Positions 33,206 to 42,775 are shown, counted from the stretch's first letter. The stretch is DNA of 64,000 nucleotides from an uncultured Eubacteriales bacterium (GCA_910585875.1 CAJUIK010000005.1:1-64000), one strand, 5' to 3'. Notes: a model not told the origin generated them from the sequence alone. A program made the numbers and translations.

Positions 33206-34930
33206 TCACCCCACTACTACCGTCATTCCGCCCGTCATAGGCGTCATAGGATCCAAATTGGCGGGGTCGATGGCCAAAATCTCCCCTTCTTCCACGCCGC
33301 TGACGATTTCGATATACGTCTTGTCGCTGAGGCCCAGCTCCACCTGGCGGTATTCATAGCCGGCGGGAGCGCCGTCTTCCGAGGGCTCCATATCCTTCTC
33401 TTTCCGGCCCTTTTCCGGCTGGGCCGCTTCCGGCTTTTTCACCAGCACCCGGTTGCCCCGGGCCACGGCGCCCACCGGCGCGGACAGCACGTTTTCCCGG
33501 GTTTCCACCTGGATGCTGGCGTCCACGTTCATGCCGGGCAGCAGGCCCTCGTATTCGTCAATGCGCACAGTCACAGGATAGGAGGTGACGCCGTTGTTGG
33601 ACGTGCCGTTGATATTGATTTTCGTCACCACGCCGGTATACGTCTTTCCCTCCACGGCGTCGGCGGTAATCTGCACAGTCTGCCCCTCTTTGACTTTTCT
33701 GATATCCAGCTCATCCACATTCATAGTCATTTTCAGGTAGGACAGGTCGAAGACGGTGCATAGGGTCTTGCCCACTTCCAGCTTGTCGCCGGCCTTGTAA
33801 TTCTTTTCGATAATCGTGCCCGAGATAGGGGATGTAATCACATAGTCCCCCAGCTGGTCGGTCTGTCCTTCCAGGGCCAGCTGAGCACTGCGGACGGCGT
33901 CCTGGCTGTTTTTGATCTGATCCTCCAGGTCCTTGCTGTAAAGCTGGACCAGAAGCTGGTCCTGATAGACCTGGTCGCCCTCCTGGGCGTAAATGGTCTG
34001 AACGTCGCCGCCCAACGTCGCCACCACCGGGGCCTCGTCGGCGTAATCAAAGGTCCCGCCGCTGTTGCAGGCGGCGCCGCCGATAACGGCTGTGGCGCTC
34101 TGCCCGCTGGCGATGGCGCCGGGGTTGGCCACGTCGACGGTAATCTGGCGGACGGTCTGGCCGCCGGCCAGAGCCTGGCTGGCGCCCACCACAGAAACCG
34201 TGCCTTCCAATGTTTCAAAGGAGCCGTCCAGCGTCACCAAAGCCGGTTGGCCGACGAAAAATCCGGCGGCGTCGGTTTCGTTGAAGGGCAGAGTCAGCCG
34301 CATGGTCCCGCTATTGCGCACCACGCCGATCTGCTGGCCCGCCGCCACCGTATCCCCCTCTTTGACGTCCAGGGAAATCAGCTGGCCGGCCCGGGGCGCC
34401 TTGATTTGCAGGTCTTCCCGTTTCTCCACCGCTTGGCTGTAGCCCCGCTGGCTCTGCTGAAGGGAAAGCTGGGATTGCTCCAGGCTGTGGGTGACGGTGG
34501 CGTGGTCCACCTGATACAAAGCGTCTCCCTTTTGCACCATATCCCCCTCCTCGAAGGGGGCCTCCAAAATATCGCCGGAGACCAGGGTCGTCATCACATA
34601 GCTCTCCGCCGGCGCCAGCGAACCGCTGCCCGTCAGCGTCTCGGTGATCGTCCGCTTTTCCAGCGACACTTCCTCATATTGAACGCCCAGATTGGCCTGG
34701 CCGTCCTGCTTATCGCCCCGCAGGTTGAAATAGGCGAACGCCAGCGCCAGGACTGCCAACCCTGCCGCCAGCCGCTTGATCAGCTTGCGCCGTCTGTTTT
34801 TCTTTCCGATATCCGGCAAATCCAAGGGGGATGGGTCTGGCTGAGGGGCTGGAGAAGCCGCGGCTTGAGGCGCGGCGTTTTCTTTGGCTTCGGCCTGGGC
34901 TTCCGCCTGTTTCTCCTTCGTTTGGTTCAT
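33206..34930 (-). CDS. MacA/HlyD-type membrane-fusion adaptor
   Basis: 574 residues. A Gln/Ala/Pro/Glu-rich cytoplasmic N-terminus (1-45) precedes a basic KKNRRRKLIKR and one membrane helix at about 52-67. Next come a biotinyl-lipoyl-like domain (SGDILEAPFEEGDMVQKGD and again SPISGTIIEKNYKAGDKL), a short coiled coil, and beta-barrel domains. A Lys/Glu-rich insert is seen near 500-520. In Gram-positives such adaptors span the wall side of MacB exporters. It is the first gene of the adaptor-ATPase-permease-SLH operon. Confidence 0.92.
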   Translation of the reverse strand: MNQTKEKQAEAQAEAKENAAPQAAASPAPQPDPSPLDLPDIGKKNRRRKLIKRLAAGLAVLALAFAYFNLRGDKQDGQANLGVQYEEVSLEKRTITETLTGSGSLAPAESYVMTTLVSGDILEAPFEEGDMVQKGDALYQVDHATVTHSLEQSQLSLQQSQRGYSQAVEKREDLQIKAPRAGQLISLDVKEGDTVAAGQQIGVVRNSGTMRLTLPFNETDAAGFFVGQPALVTLDGSFETLEGTVSVVGASQALAGGQTVRQITVDVANPGAIASGQSATAVIGGAACNSGGTFDYADEAPVVATLGGDVQTIYAQEGDQVYQDQLLVQLYSKDLEDQIKNSQDAVRSAQLALEGQTDQLGDYVITSPISGTIIEKNYKAGDKLEVGKTLCTVFDLSYLKMTMNVDELDIRKVKEGQTVQITADAVEGKTYTGVVTKININGTSNNGVTSYPVTVRIDEYEGLLPGMNVDASIQVETRENVLSAPVGAVARGNRVLVKKPEAAQPEKGRKEKDMEPSEDGAPAGYEYRQVELGLSDKTYIEIVSGVEEGEILAIDPANLDPMTPMTGGMTVVVG

Positions 34931-35323
34931 TCCGAGTTCATTCCTCTCTTCTGCGTAATATCCCGGCCCGTCGGGGCCGCTTCCGCGTTCCGTGCCCCTA
35001 TCATATCACATTCGGGCCGGGCAAAAAACCTCCGGCCATTACGTTTTTATGATGATTTTGTGAACAGCCGTTGAATTTTTCGGCCTTCCCGCGCCAAATC
35101 CCAGGGCGCTTCTTTTGAAATATTTTACTTTTGATGTTCCTCTCTTTTCTCTTCCGCCTTTGGCTCCCAAGCGCTCAGGCCCCTTTCCCAGAGGGCGGCG
35201 AAGCGTTTAGCCGCTAAACTTTTTTGCCTCGGCGCATGGACAGCGGCGAAAAATTGTACTATACTATTTCCATAATAGAATCCAGAAAAGGAGTGAGGAA
35301 AGCCGCGGGAGCCGCGGCGTATT
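34931..35323. other. divergent control region, export operon and MATE gene
   Basis: No gene is seen in these 393 bases. The plus-strand promoter at 35237-35265 serves the MATE gene. On the minus side TATGAT near 35003 is the best -10 for the adaptor, with a poor -35. The stem GTTTAG/CTAAAC at about 35206-35220, followed by TTTTTT, is a weak plus-strand terminator. Confidence 0.5.
35237..35265 (+). promoter_or_regulatory. MATE promoter
   Basis: TGGACA (35237-35242), 17 bases, TATACT (35260-35265). Confidence 0.6.
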
Positions 35324-36778
35324 ATGGAAACCAAGCAAAAACTTCAGCCCTCCCTGGCCTTGGACCTGGTGGAGCCTGGCAGCGACCAACATATGGTGGC
35401 GGCCAAAAAAACCGCCGAAAAGCTGCCGGAGGGCGTCACGTCCAAGATGATGTATCGGGACGTCGTTCGCATCGCCTGGCCCTCCTTCATCGAGCTGACC
35501 CTGACCCAGCTGGCCTCTATGGTGGACCTGATGATGGTGGGGCAGCTGGGCGCCGCCGCTCTGGCCGGCGTGGGCCTGACCACCCAGCCCAAATTCTTGA
35601 TGATGACCATGTTCATGGCCATGAACGTGGGCGCCACCGCCCTGGTGGCCCGCAACAAGGGCGCCGGCAACCGGGAGCGGGCCAACCTGATTATGCGGCA
35701 GGCCATGATGCTCACCTTCGCGCTTTCCATCTTGGGCGGCATCCTGGTCTTCGCTTTCGCCGAGCCTTTGGTCTCCTTCATGAGTTCAGGGGCCAAGGAC
35801 GCCGCCACCCTGGCCAACGGCACGATCTATCTGCGCATCCAAGCCCTGGGCATTGTGACGGTAGCCGTCACCAGCACCATCACCGCCTCCCTGCGGGGCG
35901 CGGGCAACAGCCGCACCGCCATGTATTACAACCTGACGGCCAACGTCGTCAACGTAATTTTCAACTACCTGCTGATCTACGGCCATTTCGGCTTCCCCCG
36001 GCTGGAGGTGGCCGGCGCCTCGCTGGCCACGGTCATCGGCCAGGTGGTGGCGATGTTCCTGGCCTTCGGCTCGGTGATGAGCCAGAAGAACTATGTACAT
36101 CTATCCTTTAAGGACGGCTTCAAACCCCAGAAGGACGCCATGCTTTCCATCTTCAACATCGGCATCCCGGCGATGATCGAGCAGGTGATCATGCGCACCG
36201 GCATGATCATCTATTCCCGGACGGTGGCCGGCCTGGGCACCATGGCCTTCGCCACCCACCAGGTCTGTATGAATATCCAGGCCCTGTCCTTTATGAACGG
36301 CCAAGCCTTCGCCGTCTCCGCCACCTCCCTGATGGGCCAGAGCCTGGGCCGCAAACGGCCGGACATGGCGGAATATTACACAACCCGGACCCGCCGCCTG
36401 GGCATGGGCGTTTCCGCCCTGCTGATGTGCGTGTTCTTCCTCTTCGGCGGGCAGATCGTGGCCTTGTATAACAACGAGCCGGAAATCGTCGAAACCGGCG
36501 CCAAACTGCTGATGTTTGTGGCGCTGATCCAGCCCCTCCAATCCAGCCAGTTCATTCTGGCCGGCGCGCTGCGGGGCGCCGGCGACACCCGGGCCACGGC
36601 TGTGATTATCGCCGTCACCACTCTGCTGGTGCGGCCCGGCCTGGCCGTGCTGCTGATCAATCAATTCGACCTGGGCCTTTACGGCGCTTGGATCGCCCTG
36701 GCCGCCGACCAGCTGCTCCGCTCCCTGCTGGTGTGGATCCGCTTTATATCTGGCAAATGGAAGAGCCTGCGCGTTTGA
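35324..36778 (+). CDS. MATE-family efflux transporter
   Basis: 484 residues with twelve predicted membrane helices in two related halves. Family text is seen in IAWPSFIELTLTQLASMVDL and RGAGNSRTAMYYN in the first half and GALRGAGDTRATAV in the second. It exports cationic drugs or metabolites using sodium or protons. The N-terminal 45 residues are a soluble extension longer than usual. It is monocistronic, with a promoter at 35237 and a terminator at 36803. Confidence 0.94.
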   Translation: METKQKLQPSLALDLVEPGSDQHMVAAKKTAEKLPEGVTSKMMYRDVVRIAWPSFIELTLTQLASMVDLMMVGQLGAAALAGVGLTTQPKFLMMTMFMAMNVGATALVARNKGAGNRERANLIMRQAMMLTFALSILGGILVFAFAEPLVSFMSSGAKDAATLANGTIYLRIQALGIVTVAVTSTITASLRGAGNSRTAMYYNLTANVVNVIFNYLLIYGHFGFPRLEVAGASLATVIGQVVAMFLAFGSVMSQKNYVHLSFKDGFKPQKDAMLSIFNIGIPAMIEQVIMRTGMIIYSRTVAGLGTMAFATHQVCMNIQALSFMNGQAFAVSATSLMGQSLGRKRPDMAEYYTTRTRRLGMGVSALLMCVFFLFGGQIVALYNNEPEIVETGAKLLMFVALIQPLQSSQFILAGALRGAGDTRATAVIIAVTTLLVRPGLAVLLINQFDLGLYGAWIALAADQLLRSLLVWIRFISGKWKSLRV

Positions 36779-36802
36779 GCCTTCTCTTTGTCCCGCCTTT
36801 TG

Positions 36803-36833
36803 CAGCCGCGTCCCCTGGGGCGCGGCTGTTTTT
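36803..36833 (+). terminator. MATE terminator
   Basis: CAGCCGCG (36803-36810) pairs with CGCGGCTG (36821-36828), with an inner CCCC/GGGG and a T-run. Confidence 0.85.
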
Positions 36834-36935
36834 GCTCTTTTGTTATTTTCCGCTGGACTCCGGCAAAAAAAAGGCGTTTAATTAGGAAAGGGGAAAGCCC
36901 ACTCCAGAGACGATAGAAAGAGAGAACACCCGACC

Positions 36936-37811
36936 ATGAACGTTGTAGAAGCAATCCGCCAGAAATACCCTGGCATGACCAAAAAACAAAAGGCCCTAGC
37001 CGACTATATGCTGGCCCAGCCGGATTCTATGTCCTTTATGACGCTGAAAGCCCTGGCCGCCCAGGCCCAGGTTTCGGAAATGACCATCCTGCATTACTGC
37101 GCCGCCCTGGGCTATGAAAATTACAACCAGCTGAAATACGCCTTTCGCCAATACCAGAGCGAGCGGGCCAAAATCGCCGTCCACGGCGACGGCCAATACA
37201 ACGCCGCCGACCTGCCCGCCGACCAGCTGGCCGACAAACGCAGCCTGCTGGCCCAGATTTGCCAGGAGGAATTTGACCTGATGAAGCAGCTTTTCGCCGG
37301 GCTGGACCTGGACGCCCTGTTCCAGGCCGCAGGCATGGCGCTGGATTGCCGGCTGGCGTTGCTATGCGCCCGGGGCGTCTCCCTCCAGATTGCGGATTTC
37401 CTGTCCAGCCGGCTCACCACCCTGGGCCTGCCCTCCCTGGTAGTCAACGCCGAGCTGAACGACGACGTCCAAGCCGCCCTGCCCCTGCTGAACCCCTCCG
37501 CGCTGCTGATCGCCGTTTCCCTGCCGGATTATTATTTTATGACCAGCAAGCTCTGCGAATACGCCCGACTCCAGGGGGCCCCGGTGCTGACCTTCACCGA
37601 CTCCACCTTCCAATCGCCGGCGGCGTCCCACAGCAGCCTGACGCTGGCCGCCCCCTGCGCCTCTCGGCTGTTTCTCAGCTCCCCGGCGCCCATGATGCTG
37701 CTGGCCAACCTATTTTCCGCCGCCCTGGAGATGGAAAAAAGCGACCGCCGGGCCTCCCGCCGCCGGACTTCCCTTGAATTTTCCCGCTTTTTTGGTGAAA
37801 ATCCAAAATAA
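36936..37811 (+). CDS. MurR/RpiR-family regulator
   Basis: 291 residues. The N-terminal RpiR-type helix-turn-helix, with KALAAQAQVSEMTILHYCAA, precedes a SIS (sugar-isomerase) ligand domain at about 120-260. Such proteins sense phosphosugars. It lies 222 bases before the opp operon on the same strand, with a perfect palindrome over the opp promoter at 37942, so opp is its most likely target. Control of peptide uptake by a SIS-domain sensor would fit salvage of wall-derived sugar-peptides (inference). Confidence 0.9.
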   Translation: MNVVEAIRQKYPGMTKKQKALADYMLAQPDSMSFMTLKALAAQAQVSEMTILHYCAALGYENYNQLKYAFRQYQSERAKIAVHGDGQYNAADLPADQLADKRSLLAQICQEEFDLMKQLFAGLDLDALFQAAGMALDCRLALLCARGVSLQIADFLSSRLTTLGLPSLVVNAELNDDVQAALPLLNPSALLIAVSLPDYYFMTSKLCEYARLQGAPVLTFTDSTFQSPAASHSSLTLAAPCASRLFLSSPAPMMLLANLFSAALEMEKSDRRASRRRTSLEFSRFFGENPK

Positions 37812-37879
37812 ACCCGTCGGAAAATTAGGGTATCTTCCCTAATTCCAGGGCGCCTTGCCCAAATAAACCGGGCTCTTTT

Positions 37880-37916
37880 TGTGGAATTTGCCCAAATTTC
37901 TTTGGCAACCTCCACA
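37880..37916 (+). repeat. interrupted inverted repeat before opp
   Basis: TGTGGA (37880-37885) pairs with TCCACA (37911-37916), and TTGCC (37888-37892) with GGCAA (37904-37908). It lies upstream of the opp -35. A shorter perfect stem, AATTAGGG/CCCTAATT, is at 37823-37844. They may be regulator sites or terminator remnants. Confidence 0.4.
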
Positions 37917-37941
37917 AATTTTCGAGTTTGCACAATATCCC

Positions 37942-37971
37942 ATTGACATTGTCAATAGCAGACGGTAGAAT
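37942..37971 (+). promoter_or_regulatory. opp promoter with palindromic operator
   Basis: TTGACA (37943-37948), 17 bases, TAGAAT (37966-37971). The perfect 15-base palindrome ATTGACATTGTCAAT (37942-37956) covers the -35, an ideal place for a repressor. Confidence 0.7.
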
Positions 37972-38033
37972 TATTGCATACTTGTGAACGGCGCCCAAAT
38001 TCTGAGGCGCCGACAAAAAAAGGAGAGTATCTT

Positions 38034-39776
38034 ATGAAGAAGAAACGCTTTTTAGCGCTGCTGATGGCCGCGGCAATGTGCCTGTCTCTGGCCGCTTGCA
38101 GCAAGGATGAAGAGCCGCCGAAGGACGATCCCGACCAGCCCTCCGACAGCCAAGACAAGGATCAAGGCAAAGACAATGTGGAACCCACAAGCGGTCCGGA
38201 CGCCGACCAGTATTTCAATACCTATATGGGCGCCGAACCCTCCACGCTAGATATCTCCCGCCGTATGGACGCCTATTCCAGCTATATTATGATGAACACC
38301 ATGGAAGGCCTGGTCCGCTCGGCCGCTGAGGGCGAAGACCTGGTTGTGACCCCCGGCGAAGCGGAATCCTGGGAATCCAACGAAGAAGGCACAGTTTGGA
38401 CCTTCCATCTGCGCGACGGCTTGAAATGGCAGGACGGCGAGCCTGTGACAGCCGAGCAGTATGTCTACTCCCTGCAGCGCAGCGCCGACCCCAACACGGC
38501 CTGCCCCAACAGCTTCTTCCTGGAGCCCCTGCTGAACTACCCGGAAATTGCCGCCGGCACAAAGCCTGTCACCGACCTGGGCGTCAAGGCTGTGGACGAC
38601 AAGACCCTGGAAATCACTCTGAGCGCTCCCAAGCCCTCTTTCCTGCAGATGCTTGGCAGCACGCTGTATTATCCTCAGCGCAAAGATATCGTCGAGAAAT
38701 ATGGCGAGCAGTTCGGCTCTGAAGCCGAGGCCTATATCGGCAACGGCCCCTTCAAGGTGGAATCCTGGGCCCACAACAGCTCCATCGTCCTCGTCAAAAA
38801 CGATAACTATTGGAATGCCGGCGAAATCAAGCTCCAGAAAATCGATTTTGCCATCATGACAGACGAGAGCACCGTCAATAACGCCTTTGAAAGCGGCCAG
38901 ATCGACGCCTGCACCGTTTCCACCAAGGATTTTGTGGACCGCTTCCAGTCCGCAGGCAAGACCTATGATCCTTACATGAACAACAACATGGCTTTCAACT
39001 TCTTCAACCTGAAGGATCCCTTGTTCGCCAACGTCAACATCCGCAAGGCCTTTACTTTGGCTGTCGACCGCGCGGCTTTCAACGACATTTGCTATGACGG
39101 CATGAGAGCCCCTGCGGGCGGTTTTGTTGTGGATTCCATGACAGTGGGCGAGACCAATTATCGCGAAGCCGCCGGCGACATGATCAAGGAGATGCAGGAC
39201 GAACTGAAGGCCAACAACCAGACTCCCAAGGACCTGCTGCTCCAGGGCATGAAAGAGCTGAACCTGGGCGACGACCCCTCCACTCTGGACGTCACTTTCT
39301 CCTTCGGCTCTACTTCCAACCTGACCAAAAATATCGGCGAATATGTGCAGCAGATCTATAAGAGCGAGCTGGGCGTAGATGTTGAATTGACCTTCAACGA
39401 TTGGGGCATCTTCAATTCCAACGTGCAGAGCGGCAATTATCAGGCCGGCTTCATGAGCTGGGGCGCTTACTATAACGATCCCTATGACACCCTGTCCCTG
39501 TTCCTGACCGGCTCCACCGCCATCAACACCGGCTGGGCCAATTCCAAGTTTGACGAAACCATCAAAGCCGCCGGCTCTCAGCTGGATGAAAAGGACCGTC
39601 TGCAGGGCTATATCGATGCCGAAACCATCCTGATCAAGGAAGACTGCGTCGTTTCCCCCATGGCCACCAACCAGGTGCAGCAGTTCTATCAGCCCTATAT
39701 GAGAGGTTACACCAACGTTCCTTACACCGACACCAGCTATATGTTCTATTACACCGAAGGCCGCGGCGCCAACTAA
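38034..39776 (+). CDS. oppA: oligopeptide ABC transporter substrate-binding lipoprotein
   Basis: 580 residues. A lipoprotein signal ends with LAAC (Cys22), followed by an acidic Asp/Pro/Ser-rich tether to about residue 55, then an SBP_bac_5 domain with EPSTLDISRRMDAYSSYIMM and WTFHLRDGLKWQDGEPVTA. It captures peptides outside the membrane for OppBC. A GC-rich hairpin with a T-rich tail after the stop (39821) probably allows only partial readthrough, so the binding protein is made in excess over the permease. Peptide class is unknown. Confidence 0.95.
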   Translation: MKKKRFLALLMAAAMCLSLAACSKDEEPPKDDPDQPSDSQDKDQGKDNVEPTSGPDADQYFNTYMGAEPSTLDISRRMDAYSSYIMMNTMEGLVRSAAEGEDLVVTPGEAESWESNEEGTVWTFHLRDGLKWQDGEPVTAEQYVYSLQRSADPNTACPNSFFLEPLLNYPEIAAGTKPVTDLGVKAVDDKTLEITLSAPKPSFLQMLGSTLYYPQRKDIVEKYGEQFGSEAEAYIGNGPFKVESWAHNSSIVLVKNDNYWNAGEIKLQKIDFAIMTDESTVNNAFESGQIDACTVSTKDFVDRFQSAGKTYDPYMNNNMAFNFFNLKDPLFANVNIRKAFTLAVDRAAFNDICYDGMRAPAGGFVVDSMTVGETNYREAAGDMIKEMQDELKANNQTPKDLLLQGMKELNLGDDPSTLDVTFSFGSTSNLTKNIGEYVQQIYKSELGVDVELTFNDWGIFNSNVQSGNYQAGFMSWGAYYNDPYDTLSLFLTGSTAINTGWANSKFDETIKAAGSQLDEKDRLQGYIDAETILIKEDCVVSPMATNQVQQFYQPYMRGYTNVPYTDTSYMFYYTEGRGAN

Positions 39777-39820
39777 ACGGCTCTTTGAAAAACCTCAGAT
39801 AGAGAAAAAATAGACGCCAC

Positions 39821-39860
39821 GGGGGCTGCGCCTTAGGGCGCGGCCCCCTGTTTTGTTTTT
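39821..39860 (+). terminator. leaky terminator after oppA
   Basis: GGGGGCTGCGCC (39821-39832) pairs with GGCGCGGCCCCC (39837-39848) with one T-G pair, then TGTTTTGTTTTT. It lies inside the opp operon. Confidence 0.75.
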
Positions 39861-39891
39861 ATCCATCAATTAAGGAATGGAGGGATCGCGT

Positions 39892-40821
39892 TTGACCCGA
39901 TATGTAATCAAGCGGGTATTCTATATGCTGCTGACCCTTGCGATCGTCGCCACATTGACCTTCTTTATGATGCACTCGATTCCCGGCGACCCCCTGGGCG
40001 GCATGGCCCGCGAGCTGCCTGAGCAGACGAAAGCCAATTACTACGCCAAATACGGTCTGGACAAACCCCTGACCGAGCAATATCTGATCTATATGAAAAA
40101 CCTGGCGCGCGGCGACTTGGGCGAAAGCCTGCTGTATCCCGGCCGCTCTGTCACCGACACCATCACCAGCACCTCCCCCGTCTCCGGCCTGGCCGGCGGC
40201 ATCGCGCTGGTAATCGGCCTGATTATCGGTATCGCCATGGGTATCCTGGCCGCCCTTTATAAAAATAAATGGCCGGACTATATCGTCATGGTGGTGGCCA
40301 TCATCGGCATCACTGTGCCGGTGTTCGTCATGGCCTCTCTGATGCAGTATCTGTTCTCTGTCAAGCTGAAATGGCTGCCCTCCTCTGGCTGGGGCGAGCC
40401 CAAGCACCTGATTATGCCCGTCATCGTCCTTTCCTTCAGCACCATCGCCACATACGCCCGGTACATCAAATCCAGTATGCTGGACGTGCTGGACCAGGAT
40501 TATGTGCTGACCGCCCGCGCCAAGGGCCTGAGCGAAAGGCTGATTGTCTGGCGCCATGTGCTGCGCAATTCCCTGCTGCCCGCAGTCACCATCTTGTCCG
40601 GCCGGATCGTCGGCATTTTCACCGGCTCTTTTATCGTGGAAAAGATGTTCTCCATCCCCGGCATCGGCTTCTATTACATCAGCTCCATCAATAACAACGA
40701 CTATTCCATGACCCTGGGCACCACGGTGTTCTATGCCGGCCTGTTCGTTGTGATGCAGCTGGTGGTAGACTTTGTCTATATGCTGGTCGACCCGCGTATC
40801 CGCATTTCGGATGCAGATTAA
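39892..40821 (+). CDS. oppB: oligopeptide ABC transporter permease OppB
   Basis: About 309 residues with six membrane helices. The standard N-terminus TRYVIKRVFYMLLTLAIV and the EAA-like loop TARAKGLSERLIVWRHVLRN are present. TTG 39892 is the start because GGAGGG lies seven bases upstream; the in-frame ATG at 39877 has no spaced ribosome site. It forms the peptide channel with OppC. Confidence 0.94.
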   Translation: MTRYVIKRVFYMLLTLAIVATLTFFMMHSIPGDPLGGMARELPEQTKANYYAKYGLDKPLTEQYLIYMKNLARGDLGESLLYPGRSVTDTITSTSPVSGLAGGIALVIGLIIGIAMGILAALYKNKWPDYIVMVVAIIGITVPVFVMASLMQYLFSVKLKWLPSSGWGEPKHLIMPVIVLSFSTIATYARYIKSSMLDVLDQDYVLTARAKGLSERLIVWRHVLRNSLLPAVTILSGRIVGIFTGSFIVEKMFSIPGIGFYYISSINNNDYSMTLGTTVFYAGLFVVMQLVVDFVYMLVDPRIRISDAD

Positions 40822-40832
40822 GGAGGGCGAAT

Positions 40833-41750
40833 ATGCAAAATATACCAAAAGAGAAATTCACCATTGTGGGGATTGACAAGGGCGCCGAAGTCATCGCCCG
40901 CCCCCACGTCAGTTATATGAAGGACGTATGGCGCCGCTTCCGCAAAAACAAGCTGGCCATCGTGGCCCTGATCCTGCTGGTTTTGTTGTCCTTCTTCGTG
41001 ATTTTTGGGCCCTCTATCAGCGGCTATGCCTTTGAAGAAGTGGATCCCGGCGCTCGAAACGCCTCTCCCTCCGCCGAGCATTGGTTTGGCACAGACAGCC
41101 TGGGCCGCGACCTGTTTGCCCGCGTTTGGCAGGGCGGCAGGGTGTCGTTGATCATCGGTTTCCTGGGCGCTATTGTCTCTGCGGTGGTAGGCTGTCTGTA
41201 CGGCGGCGTTTCCGCTTATTTCGGCGGCAAAGTGGATACCATCATGATGCGCGTTTTGGAAATCGTCATCAGTATCCCCTATTTGATCATCGTCATTCTG
41301 TTTTCCATTGTGCTTCAAAGCAAAGGCTTGTTCACATTGATTTTGGCTATGACGATCACCGGCTGGTGCGGCACCGCCCGCCTGGTCCGCGGCCAGATGC
41401 TCCAATTGAAGAGCCAGGAATATGTGTTGGCAGCCCAGGCCCTGGGCGTCAGCCCCCTGCGGATTATCATCCGGCACATGATTCCCAATACTCTCAGCGT
41501 CATCATCGTCAATATCACCTTTGCGATCCCCAACTATATCTTCTCCGAAGCTTTTTTGAGCTACATCGGTTTGGGCGTCCAGTCTCCCAATACCTCTTGG
41601 GGCGCGCTGGCCTCCAGCGCCCAGGCGCAGTTTATGTTTTATCCCTTCCAGCTGTTCTTCCCCGCTATCATGATCGCTATCACAATGCTGGCTTTTACCA
41701 TGATGGGCGACGGTCTGCGCGACGCCCTTGACCCACGTTTGAGAAAGTAG
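40833..41750 (+). CDS. oppC: oligopeptide ABC transporter permease OppC
   Basis: 305 residues. A cytoplasmic N-terminus of about 50 residues precedes the first helix at LAIVALILLVLLSFFVIFG, typical of OppC. The FGTDSLGRDLFARVW segment and the EAA loop AAQALGVSPLRIIIRHMIPN are conserved. It follows oppB by 11 bases with AAGGAGGG before the ATG. Confidence 0.95.
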   Translation: MQNIPKEKFTIVGIDKGAEVIARPHVSYMKDVWRRFRKNKLAIVALILLVLLSFFVIFGPSISGYAFEEVDPGARNASPSAEHWFGTDSLGRDLFARVWQGGRVSLIIGFLGAIVSAVVGCLYGGVSAYFGGKVDTIMMRVLEIVISIPYLIIVILFSIVLQSKGLFTLILAMTITGWCGTARLVRGQMLQLKSQEYVLAAQALGVSPLRIIIRHMIPNTLSVIIVNITFAIPNYIFSEAFLSYIGLGVQSPNTSWGALASSAQAQFMFYPFQLFFPAIMIAITMLAFTMMGDGLRDALDPRLRK

Positions 41751-41758
41751 GCGGCTGT

Positions 41759-42775
41759 ATGGAAAAAATATTAGATGTAAAAGACCTGCAAGTGTCCTTT
41801 AACACTTATGCGGGCGAGGTTCGGGCCGTCCGCGACGTCAGTTTCCACCTGAACCGGGGCGAAACCCTGTGTTTTGTGGGCGAATCCGGCTGCGGCAAAA
41901 CCGTTACCGCCAAAGCCATCATGCGCCTGCTGCCCAAGGGACAGGCTGTGATTAAAGAGGGTTCGCAGATCATGTTCGCGGACAAAGACGTGCTCAAAAT
42001 GTCCAGCAAAGAGCTGCAGGAATACCGGGGCGGCGACGTCAGCATGATTTTCCAGGATCCTATGACTTCTTTGAACCCCACCATGACCTGCGGCAAGCAG
42101 ATTATTGAAACCCTGCGGCTGCACCGCAATATGGATAAACAGCAGGCCCGGGAAGAGGCGATCCGTATGCTGGAAGTCGTCAAAATCCCCGACGCCAAAA
42201 AGCGGATCGACGACTACCCCCACCAGCTTTCCGGCGGTATGCGCCAGCGCGTGATGATCGCCATCGCTCTGGCTTGCCAGCCTCAGCTGCTGATTGCCGA
42301 CGAACCCACCACCGCTCTGGACGTGACCATTCAAGCCCAAATTATCGACCTGCTGCGGGAACTGAAAAAGGAACTGAACACCGCCATCATTCTGGTAACC
42401 CATGATCTGGGCGTGGTGGCCAACTTCGCCGACCGCATCCAGGTGATGTACGCCGGCCAGGTGGTGGAGCGGGGCTCCGTCCGGGAGATTTTCTACGAAG
42501 CCCAGCACCCCTATACTTGGGCGCTGCTCAGCTCTGTGCCCAAACTGGCCAAAGAGACCAAACAGGAGCTCTATACCCTGCACGGCACCCCGCCGGATTT
42601 GATTCTTCCTTTGAACCATTGCCCCTTTGCGGCCCGCTGCGAATACTGTATGCAGATTTGCAAAGAGCAAATGCCGCCTGAAACCACGCTTTCTGATACT
42701 CACCAAGTGTCCTGCTGGCTTCAGCACCCGGATGCCCCCAAGGTGAAGTCTTTCTATGACAGGGAGGCAAAATAA
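41759..42775 (+). CDS. oppD: oligopeptide ABC transporter ATPase OppD
   Basis: 338 residues. Walker A is GESGCGKT, the signature is LSGGMRQR, and Walker B is LLIADEPTTALD. The C-terminal oligo_HPY region CPFAARCEYCMQIC has the clustered cysteines usual in Opp/Dpp ATPases; some bind an iron-sulfur cluster. Its stop overlaps the oppF start by one base. Confidence 0.96.
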   Translation: MEKILDVKDLQVSFNTYAGEVRAVRDVSFHLNRGETLCFVGESGCGKTVTAKAIMRLLPKGQAVIKEGSQIMFADKDVLKMSSKELQEYRGGDVSMIFQDPMTSLNPTMTCGKQIIETLRLHRNMDKQQAREEAIRMLEVVKIPDAKKRIDDYPHQLSGGMRQRVMIAIALACQPQLLIADEPTTALDVTIQAQIIDLLRELKKELNTAIILVTHDLGVVANFADRIQVMYAGQVVERGSVREIFYEAQHPYTWALLSSVPKLAKETKQELYTLHGTPPDLILPLNHCPFAARCEYCMQICKEQMPPETTLSDTHQVSCWLQHPDAPKVKSFYDREAK

